In this document: piece by piece, positions 1 to 12,000 of the stretch
Numbering within the stretch: the stretch's first letter is position 1
Layout: every line of letters starts with the position of its first letter
NCBI GenBank assembly: GCA_032358255.1
Contig: JAULBX010027617.1
Location: 1-35,507, forward strand
From: Heterotrichella gracilis
Taxonomy: Eukaryota > Sar > Xanthophyceae > Tribonematales > Xanthonemataceae
Length of the DNA: 35,507 nucleotides
Reading direction: 5' to 3'
Program-made: the position numbers and the translations under genes
Notes under the pieces: model-generated
Seen by the model: only the letters and a program-made list of their open reading frames with translations
Told to the model about the DNA's origin: nothing
The model's database searches: none

Positions 1-3000
1 GCCATCTACCTTGTAAGCAATAGCAATGCCAAGGTCCTGCACAACCTCAAGCACTTGCCTTGCCACCGTGTCTACCACTACTTAAGAGAGGGCAACTACC
101 TAAGAGAGGTAATGTGCATGGAAGGTTTTAGGGAGCCCTTTCTGAAATGCATGCATATGTATCGTGCCATGCAGCGTGGGCGTTGCATATTCCTAACACC
201 CACTTTGGTGCTGTGCCCTATGCGCAGGGTCGCTGGTTCAGTGACGCAGCGCAGGTCACCCAGGAGTGCATCGCCATGCTGCAGCAGCTGCCCATATTCG
301 AGGTTGCAGGGGCGGGCGCAGACGAGGCTGCGTTTGTTGACCTCACCTCGGAGCGCTTCATCGCCCCACAGGATGTGCCAGGGGCAGTGCTGGGCAGTGG
401 GTTCATCAAGGTGGGGGTCAGTGTTTTGGAAGCAGGATCTCAGGCCAACAGCAGGGTTGCAGTGTGTAATGTGATCTCAAATCTGCATGAATGTGATCCC
501 ATGCGGGGTGGCAGGGCGCCACATTGAGTTTCTGGTCTTGTTTTTGCCACCATTGGCAACCATTGTTAATGTGGAAAACTGCCTGCACGCTGGCTTATAC
601 CGCACTATGTCATCCTCGCGCCTGAACGCACCCCTTTTCTATCAATTCCTGCCGAAGACCCCTGCATTGACGCATCGTGCAAACTGCCCCTCCACAGGTG
701 TCCTCAGACACCGAGGCGCAGCTGCTGACCACCTGGCTGGGGGTTGCCCAGCTGACCAGGGCGCAGTTTCTGACGGGGCACCTGCTGCCACGTGTCGCGC
801 AGCTGGAGCCCCTGGCGCGCGAGAAGGTGATGGTGGAGCTGGTGGGGCGCCTGGAGGAGGTGGAGCGGGAGGTGCCGGACATCGCGCACACGCTGGGGCA
901 GGTGGGTGGATGGATGATGGATGCGGGTTAAGGTTGGGGGTGGCTGTAGACGCAATGGGTAGGGGCAGCCTTGTGGACATACCCTCAACAATTTTCTTCT
1001 GGTCTTGAGAAAGGGACTGGGAATGGTTAGGCATGACAGTTGGCCGGACAGGCAAATTTTGTAACTCCTTGCTGGATATGGCATGCATGTTGAATATAAT
1101 CATGTGGTCAATGAGTACACCAGGTTGTCTGTCCTTAAGCGGCTGCAAACCACGCATCACCCATGCGCAGGTGGCCTTTATCCCCACACCATCCGGCGCG
1201 GTGCTGCCCCCCTGCCAGCTGTACGATCCCCGCAATGGCGAGCTGCGGGACCTGCTGGATGCTGACGTCAGCTTCCCCAGTGCCCGCTATGCTGACGATG
1301 ACGCCATGCTGGACTCCCTGGTGCACCTGGGGCTCAAAACTCACGTGTCTGCCGCGGCGTTGCTGGATGCGGCGCGGGGCATTGCTCAGGCTGTGGAGTT
1401 AGGGGAGGAGGGTGATGCGCTGAAGCTGAAGAGGAGGGCGTATGCGCTGCTTGCACAGCTCAACACCGCTGCAAGGATAGGTAATCAATCATCCTCACAG
1501 TCACTGGCCGTCTTTCGGCAGGATGCATCTGAGTTTAAAAGGTTTTGGTTTCACCATTGGTTTCACCATTGTCAGCTTTCATGCCTCTCAATCAGGCATT
1601 TGGCTGCCATATCAGTGCCTCATGAAGCTGCTGGCTACCCTCTGGTGGGGCCATGTATGTATTTGCATGATTGGAAACCAGCAGCTGTGCAAATGTGTTC
1701 CACCAGTCATGGAGCTTAAGGGGCGCTATACACACACCAGCACTCCTCTTCCCCACCTCCACAGGCCTGCGCCACAACCCCGGCCTCACCCCCCTCCCAG
1801 ACGACCTCTTCTGGCGCACCATCGCCACCACGTGCTGGTGCCCAGTGCTCACTCAGCCGCCCTCCCCCGGCCTGCCCTGGGCGCCCGCACCAGCCGCCTA
1901 CGCCCCGCCTCGCTCGGTGCGCCTCAAGGCCGATGCCTGGCTGGTTTCGGCCTCTTTGAGGCTGCTGGATGGCAACTGCAGCGGGGAGCTTGCGGGTGTG
2001 GTGGGGTGGGGCGAGGCCCCTGCCGTGCAGGTGCTGGCGGCGCAGCTGCTGGAGCTGGGCAAGGTGCATGGCGTGGGGCAGATGGGTGGTGGTGGGTGGT
2101 GTGCTGTGATGGGTGGAGTGGTGGGTGGCAGCGCAGGGATTGCATGGGCGCTCTAGTGGGTGGGTGGGAGGTGGCAAAATCCGAAACATTTGCTAATGGG
2201 GATGTTTTTTTGGGGAAGCGACATGTAAGCGCACATGATATGAATCGCTTGGATGCATGCATATCCACTGTAGCTGCCCAAATGAGCATATTCGCCTGCT
2301 ATGGCAGGTAAGCGGCATGGCACGGTGGACATAGCCAACGGTGCACAATCTGTTGCAGGTGGAGGATGAGGCAGTGCTGTCAGCGCTGGCATCCAATGTG
2401 CCTCGCCTGTACGAGCTGATGTCAGCGGCGGAAGGCTCGCCGCACGCCGACATTGTGCGGGTCATGCTTGAGGGCAGCAGCTGCGTGTGGGTGGGCAATG
2501 GGTTTGCAGCTGCCGCGCAATCCTCCCTCACATCGACGCATGACTTCAGGTACCCAAATGTGATCATTGGCCAACTATTATCCCATTCTTTATCAGTTAG
2601 CAAGTATATAATACCATATATTATCAGTTAGTAAGTGCAGGCGCACTGGTGCAGCTGGTGAAATTAGCAAAATCGGTGTGTTTGGCAGCAGCAAAGTACA
2701 ACCCAAACTGACAGGATCATCCACCACATATAAGCAAACGCCCTTTTGTAGCTGGGCAACGGCATTACATGGTGTGCGATCCCCGAATTCCTCTCACCTT
2801 GCCCCATCCCCACCGCAGGCCTTACCTGCACACCATCCCCGCCTCCCTGCACCCCTACTTGCCCCTGCTGCATCTGCTGGGGGTGGAGGAGGGGCTGACC
2901 TGGCAGCACTGCGTGAGGGGCCTGCAGGCAATGGCGCAGGACCAGGGAGGGGAGCCGCTGGGGGAGGACCAGGTGAGGGATGCAAGGGGAGAAACAGAGA

Positions 3001-6000
3001 AGAAAGCGCATGTGCGTATGGTAGTGTGACATTGCTTCTGTGTGTGTCACCTGCCCAAATAGTGGCACTCCAGTGGTCACAAAGTCACATATTTGTTCCG
3101 GTACTGGATGTCGTTTGGAGGTTATATAACTGTTATTTAAAATTAGAATTATGTTTGTAAGCATCACATACATGCACGCTGAAGGTGCTATGGTGCCCTA
3201 CAACCCTGTTTGCAGGTTGAGATGGCGGTGCAGCTGGCAGAGAGCCTGGTGTTCCTGCACCCCGGTGGCCCCCGTGTAGCCGACCGCGTGCCGCTGCCTG
3301 ATGCGGGCGGAGTGATGACGGACGCCTCTGGCCTGTACTTCAACGATGCGCAGTGGCTGGAGGACACGCGCGTGCGCCTGGCCCACCCTGCGCTGCCGTT
3401 GCACCTGGCCGAGGCGCTGGGGGTACAGTCCCTGAGGTACCACCACCAGGTGAGGATAGGCGTGGGTTGGCGGGAACAGAAGGGTGGGTTGGAGCAATTT
3501 CGTTACAAGTATTTGGATGAATGGCAGCATATATTAACTATAATTGAGCTTTCATCATCGTGTGTGATTCTGAATTTGAAGGTTTTTCATCCAAGAGCTT
3601 CTAAGACCCCACTCATCCATCCTCCTTGCAGGTCAACACGCAGATGACCCACACCCTCCCCTGCCCACCTGCTCCACTCCTTGCCAAGCTCCTGCAGCTG
3701 CAGCACGACTCGGCTGCCACCACCCTGTTTGACATTGCTGAGCTGGCAGACGCGGCAGGGGGCGAGGTGCTTGAGGTGACGCTAGATATGCGCTGCCACC
3801 CCGCGCAGTCGCTGCTGCACCCGGGGCTGGCGCGGCTGCAGGGGCCGGCCATATGTGTGTGGGTGCCAGGTGGGTGGTCGCAAGATATATTACAAATCAT
3901 AGCAATCATAGTTTTTTATCAGGAGGACTTTAATATATCACGTGATATATAAAAGTCCTCCTTTTTACTTTTGGTTTCATGACACATTTTTGACAATGTG
4001 GGTACAGCAGGTCCAGTATGGATTGCTGAGATTGGGTCGCACTGCAGTAGGTGTCTCGCATGCTGGCTAGCTTCAATGGGTTGTGCCCTAGCCATGTCAT
4101 GTTCTTGTCCTTGAAGAAGTTCTCACTGCACATGCAACCATGATGCCACCCTACAAATGCATTGATACGAGCTGCCACTGTATGGAATGGGAGGGCACCC
4201 CTCATCTTCGTGCATACTGATGGCCGCCCGCAATCCTCCTTCATGCCCAGGTATTGTGCTGACCAGTGAGGAGTTGTGCCAGCTCCAGAGCCCCCCCAGC
4301 CCTTTCAAGCTGAGCGGCACCACCTGCCACTACGGCAATGGCCTGCTCAACGCATACAACCTCACGGATGTGCCGATGGTGGTCACAGGTGAGGGGACAC
4401 CTGGGGGGATGGGGATGGAGTTGGGGGCTGATCCTGAAGATGTGATGTTGTGCTACCCTTTCTCTCACAATGTAGATTGCTGTTGATTTTGTAAGTGTAG
4501 GTATGTGGCTGGCATTAGAATTGGTGATTCGCAGTTGACCTTGTGTCACATGGTTTTGGTGTGGGGAAACAGATGATTTTGGTAGGGATAACAATGGACA
4601 GAAGGGCAATGCCCTTTTCTTCGCTCAATCCGCTTCCTTAACCAACGCGCCTGTTCAAGGCTGCGTAGATATTTATGTATTTATTTTGATTTATTTTGAT
4701 TTTGGTGTCGCATCTCACACCTCATATGGGCTGTGGTACAGGTGATAGCCTGTACATGTGGGACCCATGTGGCACGCACATAGCATCGGGCAGGCCCGGG
4801 GCACCCGCCAAGTCCTCCGCCAAGCAGTACCGCCACGTGGGCTCCGACCTCCCCACGCGCTTTTCTGACCAGTTTTCCCCCTGGTCCTTTGCCCACATGG
4901 ACCCCACCCGCCACTGCAACGGCATAATGATCCGGCTGGCGCTGCGAGACACTCTACTGCCAGGCGATGGAGGCGTTTCACAGGTAGTGTCGGTCACATG
5001 GGCAGTAGATGGCTCCATCTACTGCCCATGAATACATGAATGTTTCGTGTTATGTATTGCAGTGTGGGTATCCTACAAGCACAAAATTCTACTAAAGTCC
5101 TGTTAGGGTTTAGGGTTTACTCCTCCGTAATATCCATCAACTGACACATGGCACTGTGGTGTATAAGATTGCGCAACGTTTTCTGCTGTTCATACATGGC
5201 TACATGCCCCCGCACCGCACGTAGCTGCGCCCAGGCCACTGCATCTAGCACCGACCCCCGTGACTTGTATCGCAGCGCGTGCACACCATTGAGGATGCAC
5301 AGAATGCGCTGGACGCGTTTTCTCGCCATGTGGGCCGAGCACTGCTGTTCATGACCCACCTGCACACCGTGCGTGTCATACAATGGGCTGAAGATGCTAC
5401 CGCCCCCACCCCGGTGTCAGAGGTGGTTCTGGCCACGCGTGGGGCTGGGCAGCGGGCGGTGGTGGAGGAGCGGGAATGGCGGCGAGCATCAGGTACAGAG
5501 GGGTTGTGGTGGGCGGAGGCATCTGTTGTGGTCTTGCTTGCCATGTTGTGGTGGGCACTTGAGATTGGTGCTCCGTAGTTGGATGCAGGGCGTTGTTATA
5601 GGGCTGAATGACGCTAGACATCTATTCTTGTCTGCTGTTCCGCCGAAAATTGTTTGAAATGCTTGGATTTGCAATAACTGTGCCTGCTGTCAGTCCCGAG
5701 TTTCAGTCCCATACCATGTGTGCACCACGCAGGGATCATGGGCTTCACCAAATCCCTGATGAAGGGCCGGTCCCCGGACGTGCTCAAAGCCCTGGACATG
5801 ACCCTCCACTCGCAGACAGCCGATGGCCAGGTCAGCACGCAGCGCTGGCTGGTCAGCCTGTGTGCGGGGGCAGGAGCCACCCGGGACATGGCAATGGATA
5901 AGCGCTATGTGCAGTTCCAGCTCAGCCCTGTGGCTGGGGTGGCGTTCTGTGTGGATTCAACAGGCGGGAGGCTGGAAACGCAGCCAGCGGCGGGCGTGTT

Positions 6001-9000
6001 TGGCCCGCTGCCCTTGACACCCCACGGTGCGATAGTGGCAGAGGGTGCCCCTGGGGCGTCGGGGTCTTCAGAGGCAGCGGCGGATGTCGCGCTGGGTGGG
6101 TTTGAGTGCCTGCCGTTCTTGGTGGGTGGCCACTTTGCGCTGGCTCGACAAGGTGGGCGCACGCCTTTCCCTCAGCTGCCGCAGCAGCCCCACCATCAGC
6201 AGGAGGGAGGCGGTATGCAGGTATGCATGTTGAAAATTATAAATCAAAAGCTTAATCGTTCTTTCGAATCATAATTTTATAAATCAGAGGGTCAGCGGTA
6301 TTTCGCACTTCGGCAGGTCCACAGTGTACAGCTGCATAAGTTCTGACGTGGTCCACAAAACATATCGGATTGAACTGACGGGAACCCTGCCATTTACCAT
6401 TGCCGCATGGTCGATACGGCAGCTAGCATCCAGCTCCTTGCATTACAGCAATGCGGGTGGTAGACCCCCATGAGTTGACATCGCCCTCTGTTCCCACAGG
6501 CTGCTGAGCGCCTTACACCCGACGGCGTGCGCTTGGCCTTCAACAGCGAGCTCCTGCACTGCGCTGCAGCGGCCTGGCAGCACGGTTTTGACGCCCTGCG
6601 CGACCGCCATGGGCAGCAGCCCTGCACCGCGCTCTACTCCCTCATGCCCGATGCTGCCGTGCTGCTGCTCCAGGCACCTGGGTCACCCGCAGCCAAGCTG
6701 TGCCGCATGGTGGGTGGGCATGCACCTACATGGCATGCTAATCAGGCTTTTGGCATATAAGCCTTTCTCGACATTGTTTGTAATTGAGTTAAAAATCAGT
6801 AAGGTGTCCTTGGGTTTGGCATTTTTACCTGGATCTGCATCAGATGCAATACCGGTGCACGTACTGCTCTTAGGGAAGGACCGCATCGCGTTTGAATTTT
6901 TATAATTGCATTTCGTGCTATTAATCATATTCTAATTCATGTTTATTGCATTTTTTGCCCCGCATTGGGCTAAACATGCGCTCCACGCCCTGGCGCAGAT
7001 CTACTTGGCGGCCTCCCAGCGCGCCATGTGGCAGTTGCGCAGCCTTGCCTTTGTCCCATTGGCCGATGGCTGCTTCCTGCAGCCCTCCGCCGAGGGCGAG
7101 GTGGGCGGCGCAGCACAGTCCTTCATGCACCGCCACCTGCCGCTGTTTGACGCCCCATGGCACATCAAGCTGGCGCTGGATGCGTGTGGGGTGAAGGACA
7201 CGCGCCATGTGACGCCGGCTACTGTCAGGTGGGTGGGCGTAGGCACTCAAACGGATACACATGTGGATGTTCGAGTGGATGTGATTCACACAAGTATTCT
7301 CCCCCCTGGCAGGCTGCGGGTGGGAGGGAAAAGAGGAGGTCAATTGAGGAGGAAATGGGTGAAGATGAACCTGATGAAAAGGCTGTCTGCTAAACCTGCT
7401 GCACTGCTGGGATCCATGCAGCAGAAGCCCTTTGTAGGTGCTTCCTTACTACGGTAACTGAGTAGATTAACTTGCTTGCATTCAGGCTGCTGGTGAAGCG
7501 CGTGTTCCGCTCCCCCGAGGCCATAGCCGCTATCAGTGTGCAGGAGGCGGTGGACCTCATGCACTTCTGCTTTACTGACCTGCGGGGGCAGCAGGGGGAG
7601 CAGCAGGGCGGGGAACGGGGAGGAGAGACCGGCACCAGGGCGCAGGCGGCGGGGCCAGCTGTAGGCCAGGCAGGGGCGGGTGGCGGGGAGGTGGTCAACG
7701 CGTTTGGCTTCAGCGTGAATGTGCAGGTATGACGCATGGTCGGGCATTAATGCACAATGTTTACCTGACCACTTGCAGCTACTGACTACACCACCTGCCT
7801 TCCATGGTCAAGGGGATGCAATTTGGTTGAGGCGCAAATGTTGGTTTGAATCTTGGTACATGTCTGAAGTGTTTCTTCAAGTAGAAACTCGATTTAGAAT
7901 ATTGTATTCCAAGCGGATGTGCACCCACCCTGCAGGAGCTTGTGAACAGCGTGCGCGGCGCAATGGGCATGGACGAGGTGGCCATGGCATCAATCATGCC
8001 TGCACTCAACTCCATACAGCTGCCGACAGACGCCGCACCCCCGCCACAGCCCCAACCACCAACCTACAACGAGGCAGCCATCAGGGAGTGCATCGGCCTC
8101 CCCATCCCCACCGCCGGGGGCCGAATACTCACCCTGGGCAGCCGCAAGCTGCTCGTGTGGCCGGCGGGCGCCTCCCCTGCACCGCCGACCCTCATGGCGG
8201 GTGTACCCCCCCTGCTGGAGGAGTTTGTGCACCCTGATGCGGTGCAGCGGTGCGGGGATCTCCTCCTCGCACCTGAGCTGGCAGGGCCCCTGAAGCTGCA
8301 GGCATATGGGCTTGCTGACGTGGCGCACCAGCTGGGCAGCCTGCTGCCGGCCCATTGGTCGCCCAGCAACCTGCAGCGCCTGGCGCAGTTTGCTGGCACC
8401 GGGCACGCGGGATCCATGCCGATGGCTGTGCCCTGGGCAGATGGCAGCAAGGTGAGGCACACATGCTGATTTGATGCAGATTTGGGAGTGCCTCTGTGAG
8501 TGCTTCCAGGCTCCGCATGACATTGTGCCGCTGTTCCAATTAAGCGACGCTTCTCACTGCGCGTATAAGCCTGTGGCGTAGCAAGCACACATTGTAACGC
8601 ATTGCAGTGCATATTCACCTGGCCATTGAGTGAGCATGCATTCAGCCATTTAATTTTCCGCCTCCTGCGCAGGTTGTCAGCATCGCATGGTTGTACGCAC
8701 CTTAAACCCTAATGACCACTGCTTGCAGGGTGGCCCTACTCCGGCCTGGCTTTACCAGCTGTGGGTGCTGGTGCTGTCCATGGAACCAGCTGGCGCACCC
8801 ACATGGGACCAGCTGGACACGTGGCCGCTGCTGCCTGCGGCCAATGGAGACATGTACAGGCTGGCGCACAGGGACCTGATGCTGGCGCTGCCGCAAGGGA
8901 AAGTAATGGAGGTGGTGGCGGAAGATGGGGTGGCAGAGGAGGAGGGGAGCGCGAGTGAGCAGGAGGTGGAGGAGGGTGAGTATGTAATTTAGATTGTGCA

Positions 9001-12000
9001 GATTTAAATGTCGGGTGTCTGCTGCACTGCTGACCTGCAGTATGCTGTTTGTAACATTTGCACTTTGCGAAGTGTGAAAAAGTGACAGTACGCACAAGTT
9101 ATCTAGTTTTTATTTTTTCCTTGCGCTGACCAAGCTGGCCCCTAATGTAGGCACTGGAGAAGAAAGCGCTTCAGACCCTGGGCACATCCCCACACCCCCA
9201 CAGTCTCCTCGCGTCTCCCTCGAGACCCAGCACACCCCAGCGCCTCCAGAGCGTACCTCCCTGCCGGGCCCCACTGACCTCCTCCCCGCACCATGGTCTA
9301 CCTTACTCCCCTTGCTGCTGAAGCTGGAGGTGCCCCTGCTTGACTGGCGCTTTGCGTGCTGTGCGCCGCTGGTGACCCCTGATGGGGGCTTGCAGGTGCA
9401 GGACGTGGTGCTGAAGAAAATGCGGTTGGCCAAGGAAGCAAAGCTGCTCAAGGTGAATGGAGGGGGCGGTTGTGAACGGATTTGGTTATTTACTGAAGCA
9501 CCGGAATTGGTTCACACTTGTTACTTTTAGATCCTCCTACGAATTAGGCCTTTGATTGGGCCCATGCATTGGTCCAGCAGTACCATGCATGTTGTGTATT
9601 TACAGACCCTTCGGTGCGGTGGGTTTGCAATGCTGGCGGTACATTAAACTGCCATGCACAATCGACTCCCAACCCCTTTCTTTTCCCTCCCAGGTTGACA
9701 CCCTGTCGCCCCCTGACCTCCGCCACCTGTTCACCTTCTTCGCCACCGCGCTGCCAGCTGGCACTGTCCCTGCTGACATGGGGTTCATGCGCGCTCTGCC
9801 CATGTGGCCGTGTGCATCGGGCGGTTGCGTGGCACTGGAGCAGCTGCCTAGGGCCGCCACCTGTGCGCCAGAGGTGGTGCAGCGGGTGGCAGGAGGGGGG
9901 CACAGCCTGCCAAAGGAGCTGCAGGTGGGGGTCAGTGCCTGTGAAATGCTTGTGGGTTTGCGGCTGGTATGTGGTGCTGGTATGTGGTGCTGGCCACGCG
10001 TTTGCCTGGATTAGATGTAGGGCTGCCTTTGGGATCTGTAATCCATAATATGCACAAAAAACGTTTTGGCTGCTCTTTGTAAGGTGCAGTTTGCAATTGT
10101 TTTCGTTTGAAGTTTGGTTGTAGGAAGAATTGTTTTGTGAGGCAGTCCATCCCCAAGTACATGTGGTGGCCCTGTCCAGGATTCCCTCCTAGAGCACCAT
10201 CCCTCCTTCCTCCCCCTGTACCGCCAGCTGAAGGTGGTGGTGCTGGACGAGGCGGCGCTGGTGGTGCGGCTGCTGCGCATGGACCCAGGCACATCAGCGC
10301 CCATGTGGGCCGCCACGCTGGCGTACGTGCGAGACAACTGGCGGACGCTGGAGGGCAAGCAGGAGGTGGTGGCGGCGCTGTCCGAGACCGCATTTGTGGG
10401 TGCAGGTGGGGAGAGGGGTTGAATAGGCTTGCACAACGGGGCTGCTTTCAGGCTTGCATGGGAGGGGTCGGCGGGGGCGTCTTGACCTCATGGGTAGTCC
10501 TGTTCTCGGGGTCTCGCTTACTGCTTTTCTTGCAATGCTTTACAACAGTATGTGGCTCACATGCTGCATTGGTGGTATTGGATGCTCATGGATGTCGCAC
10601 CTCCCACCCAGGCCTTGGCCCAGGCAAGCTGTGCACGCCCTCCCAGCTGTACGACCCACATCATGCGCTGCTGGGGAGGGTCTTCAAGGGGGACGCAGTG
10701 TTCCCAGTGGGCGAGTATGCAGCTGATCCGTGGCTGAAGGTAAGGAAATGCCTGGCCAAGCCAACACACTCCTCTTGGGCATGGCCATGTGCAGCAAAGT
10801 TTGACATGCAATTGTGATGGCACACAATGGCTTACTTTGAAGGCTGTTACATGAGCACGAGAGCCTGTAGCGCGCATACTTCATCTCTTACATGGTTAGC
10901 TGTGTATCCCCTCATGTTCATTTATTCACCCTGCAGGTCTTGCCCCTGTTGATTGGCATTATAGGCCCCCTGGTTGTGAAGGGCCCTGTAGGCTGCCTGC
11001 GAGCTCACTGGATTTGCCCTTGTGTTGATTAATTTTACCCTGCAGATATTTTGCCCTGCTGGTCCCTTGCTAGCTCGCTGAACTTACCCTCGTATTCATT
11101 CATGCGCCACCCACCCTGCAGGTCTTGCGCCCTGCTGGTCTGCGTTCAGACATCAACCAGGACCTGTTCTTGGAGTGTGCCCAGCGCCTGGCGGAGCGCT
11201 GGCAGGCAACTGCAGGGCCCTCCGGCACAGCCCTGCAGCCCGGGGATGCCGGCCAGCAGGTTTGGGATACCGCGCTGGACCTGGCTCGCTACATGGTTGA
11301 GCACTGCGGTCAGCTACATGCGAGTGCGTTTTGGGAGCGGCTGGGGGCGGTGGCGTGGGTGCCGGCATCGCAGGTGAGCTGGATTGCAGGTTGCGGGGCA
11401 TCATCTGCCTGCTGGCAATCTGACTTGCTGTCAAGCAAAGGCTTTATCACCTTGCAGAATGCATGTGCATACATCTGGGGAGGCAGGGGCGCAGCATACC
11501 CAACCGTGCACCCCCATCGATATACCTACGTGTGGATGCCAGTGTAGATGCTTGCTACCGGAAGTCTTAACAATTTTTTGCAAACCCTAGCCAAACGTCT
11601 GTGGCCGTTGCCTCTCCAGGGCCTGCCCGGCAGCAGTACCCGTGTGAATGTGCTGACCAGCTACCGCCAGGTGGCATTGCCCAAGGACTGGCACCTGGCG
11701 TGGAGCGTGCTGCCCATCCTGCACGACTCTGCCCTGCCACCGCACTTCACATGGACCCCGCTGGGCCTGCGCTCCCCGCCAGTGTTTGGCACACTGGCGC
11801 AGCACTTGCACAAGGTAGGCACAAACAGAAGTTGCAAACAAGGAAGCAAGCACCGCCACATCTTACCATCCTGCATTTGCTTGAAACACCACGATTGCAG
11901 CACTCAATGCCGTACACCTGAGTGGGACCACCTGCCTGAGCTGCCACCCATCCTGCAGCCCACACCACATTGTCGTAAACTGCAGTTTTGCTCTCTGCAT

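Larger units (their letters stand above)
3632..4983 (+). other. Last sacsin-repeat HSP90-like ATPase module (exons 9-11)
   Basis: This module holds the GHKL-type fold of the last sacsin repeat, at about residues 530-735 of the fragment. Visible landmarks in order are FDIAELADAAGG, where active family members have an ELLQNADDA-like helix; HPAQSLLHPGLARLQGPAI, the expected QGPA strand; CHYGNGLLNAYNLTD, the glycine-rich GxGxxxxY lid region; and LYMWDPCG, the DP(H/R)G strand. The Mg-coordinating Asn of the first motif is replaced by Leu in my alignment, while the following Asp is kept, so ATP hydrolysis by this repeat is doubtful. From memory, the plant RING-sacsins also have a degenerate motif here. 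Confidence 0.72.

Noticed and set aside
6227-6284. AT-rich inverted and direct repeats in sacsin intron 13
   Set aside because: The paired stretches are under 10 bp and made only of A and T, so chance is likely.
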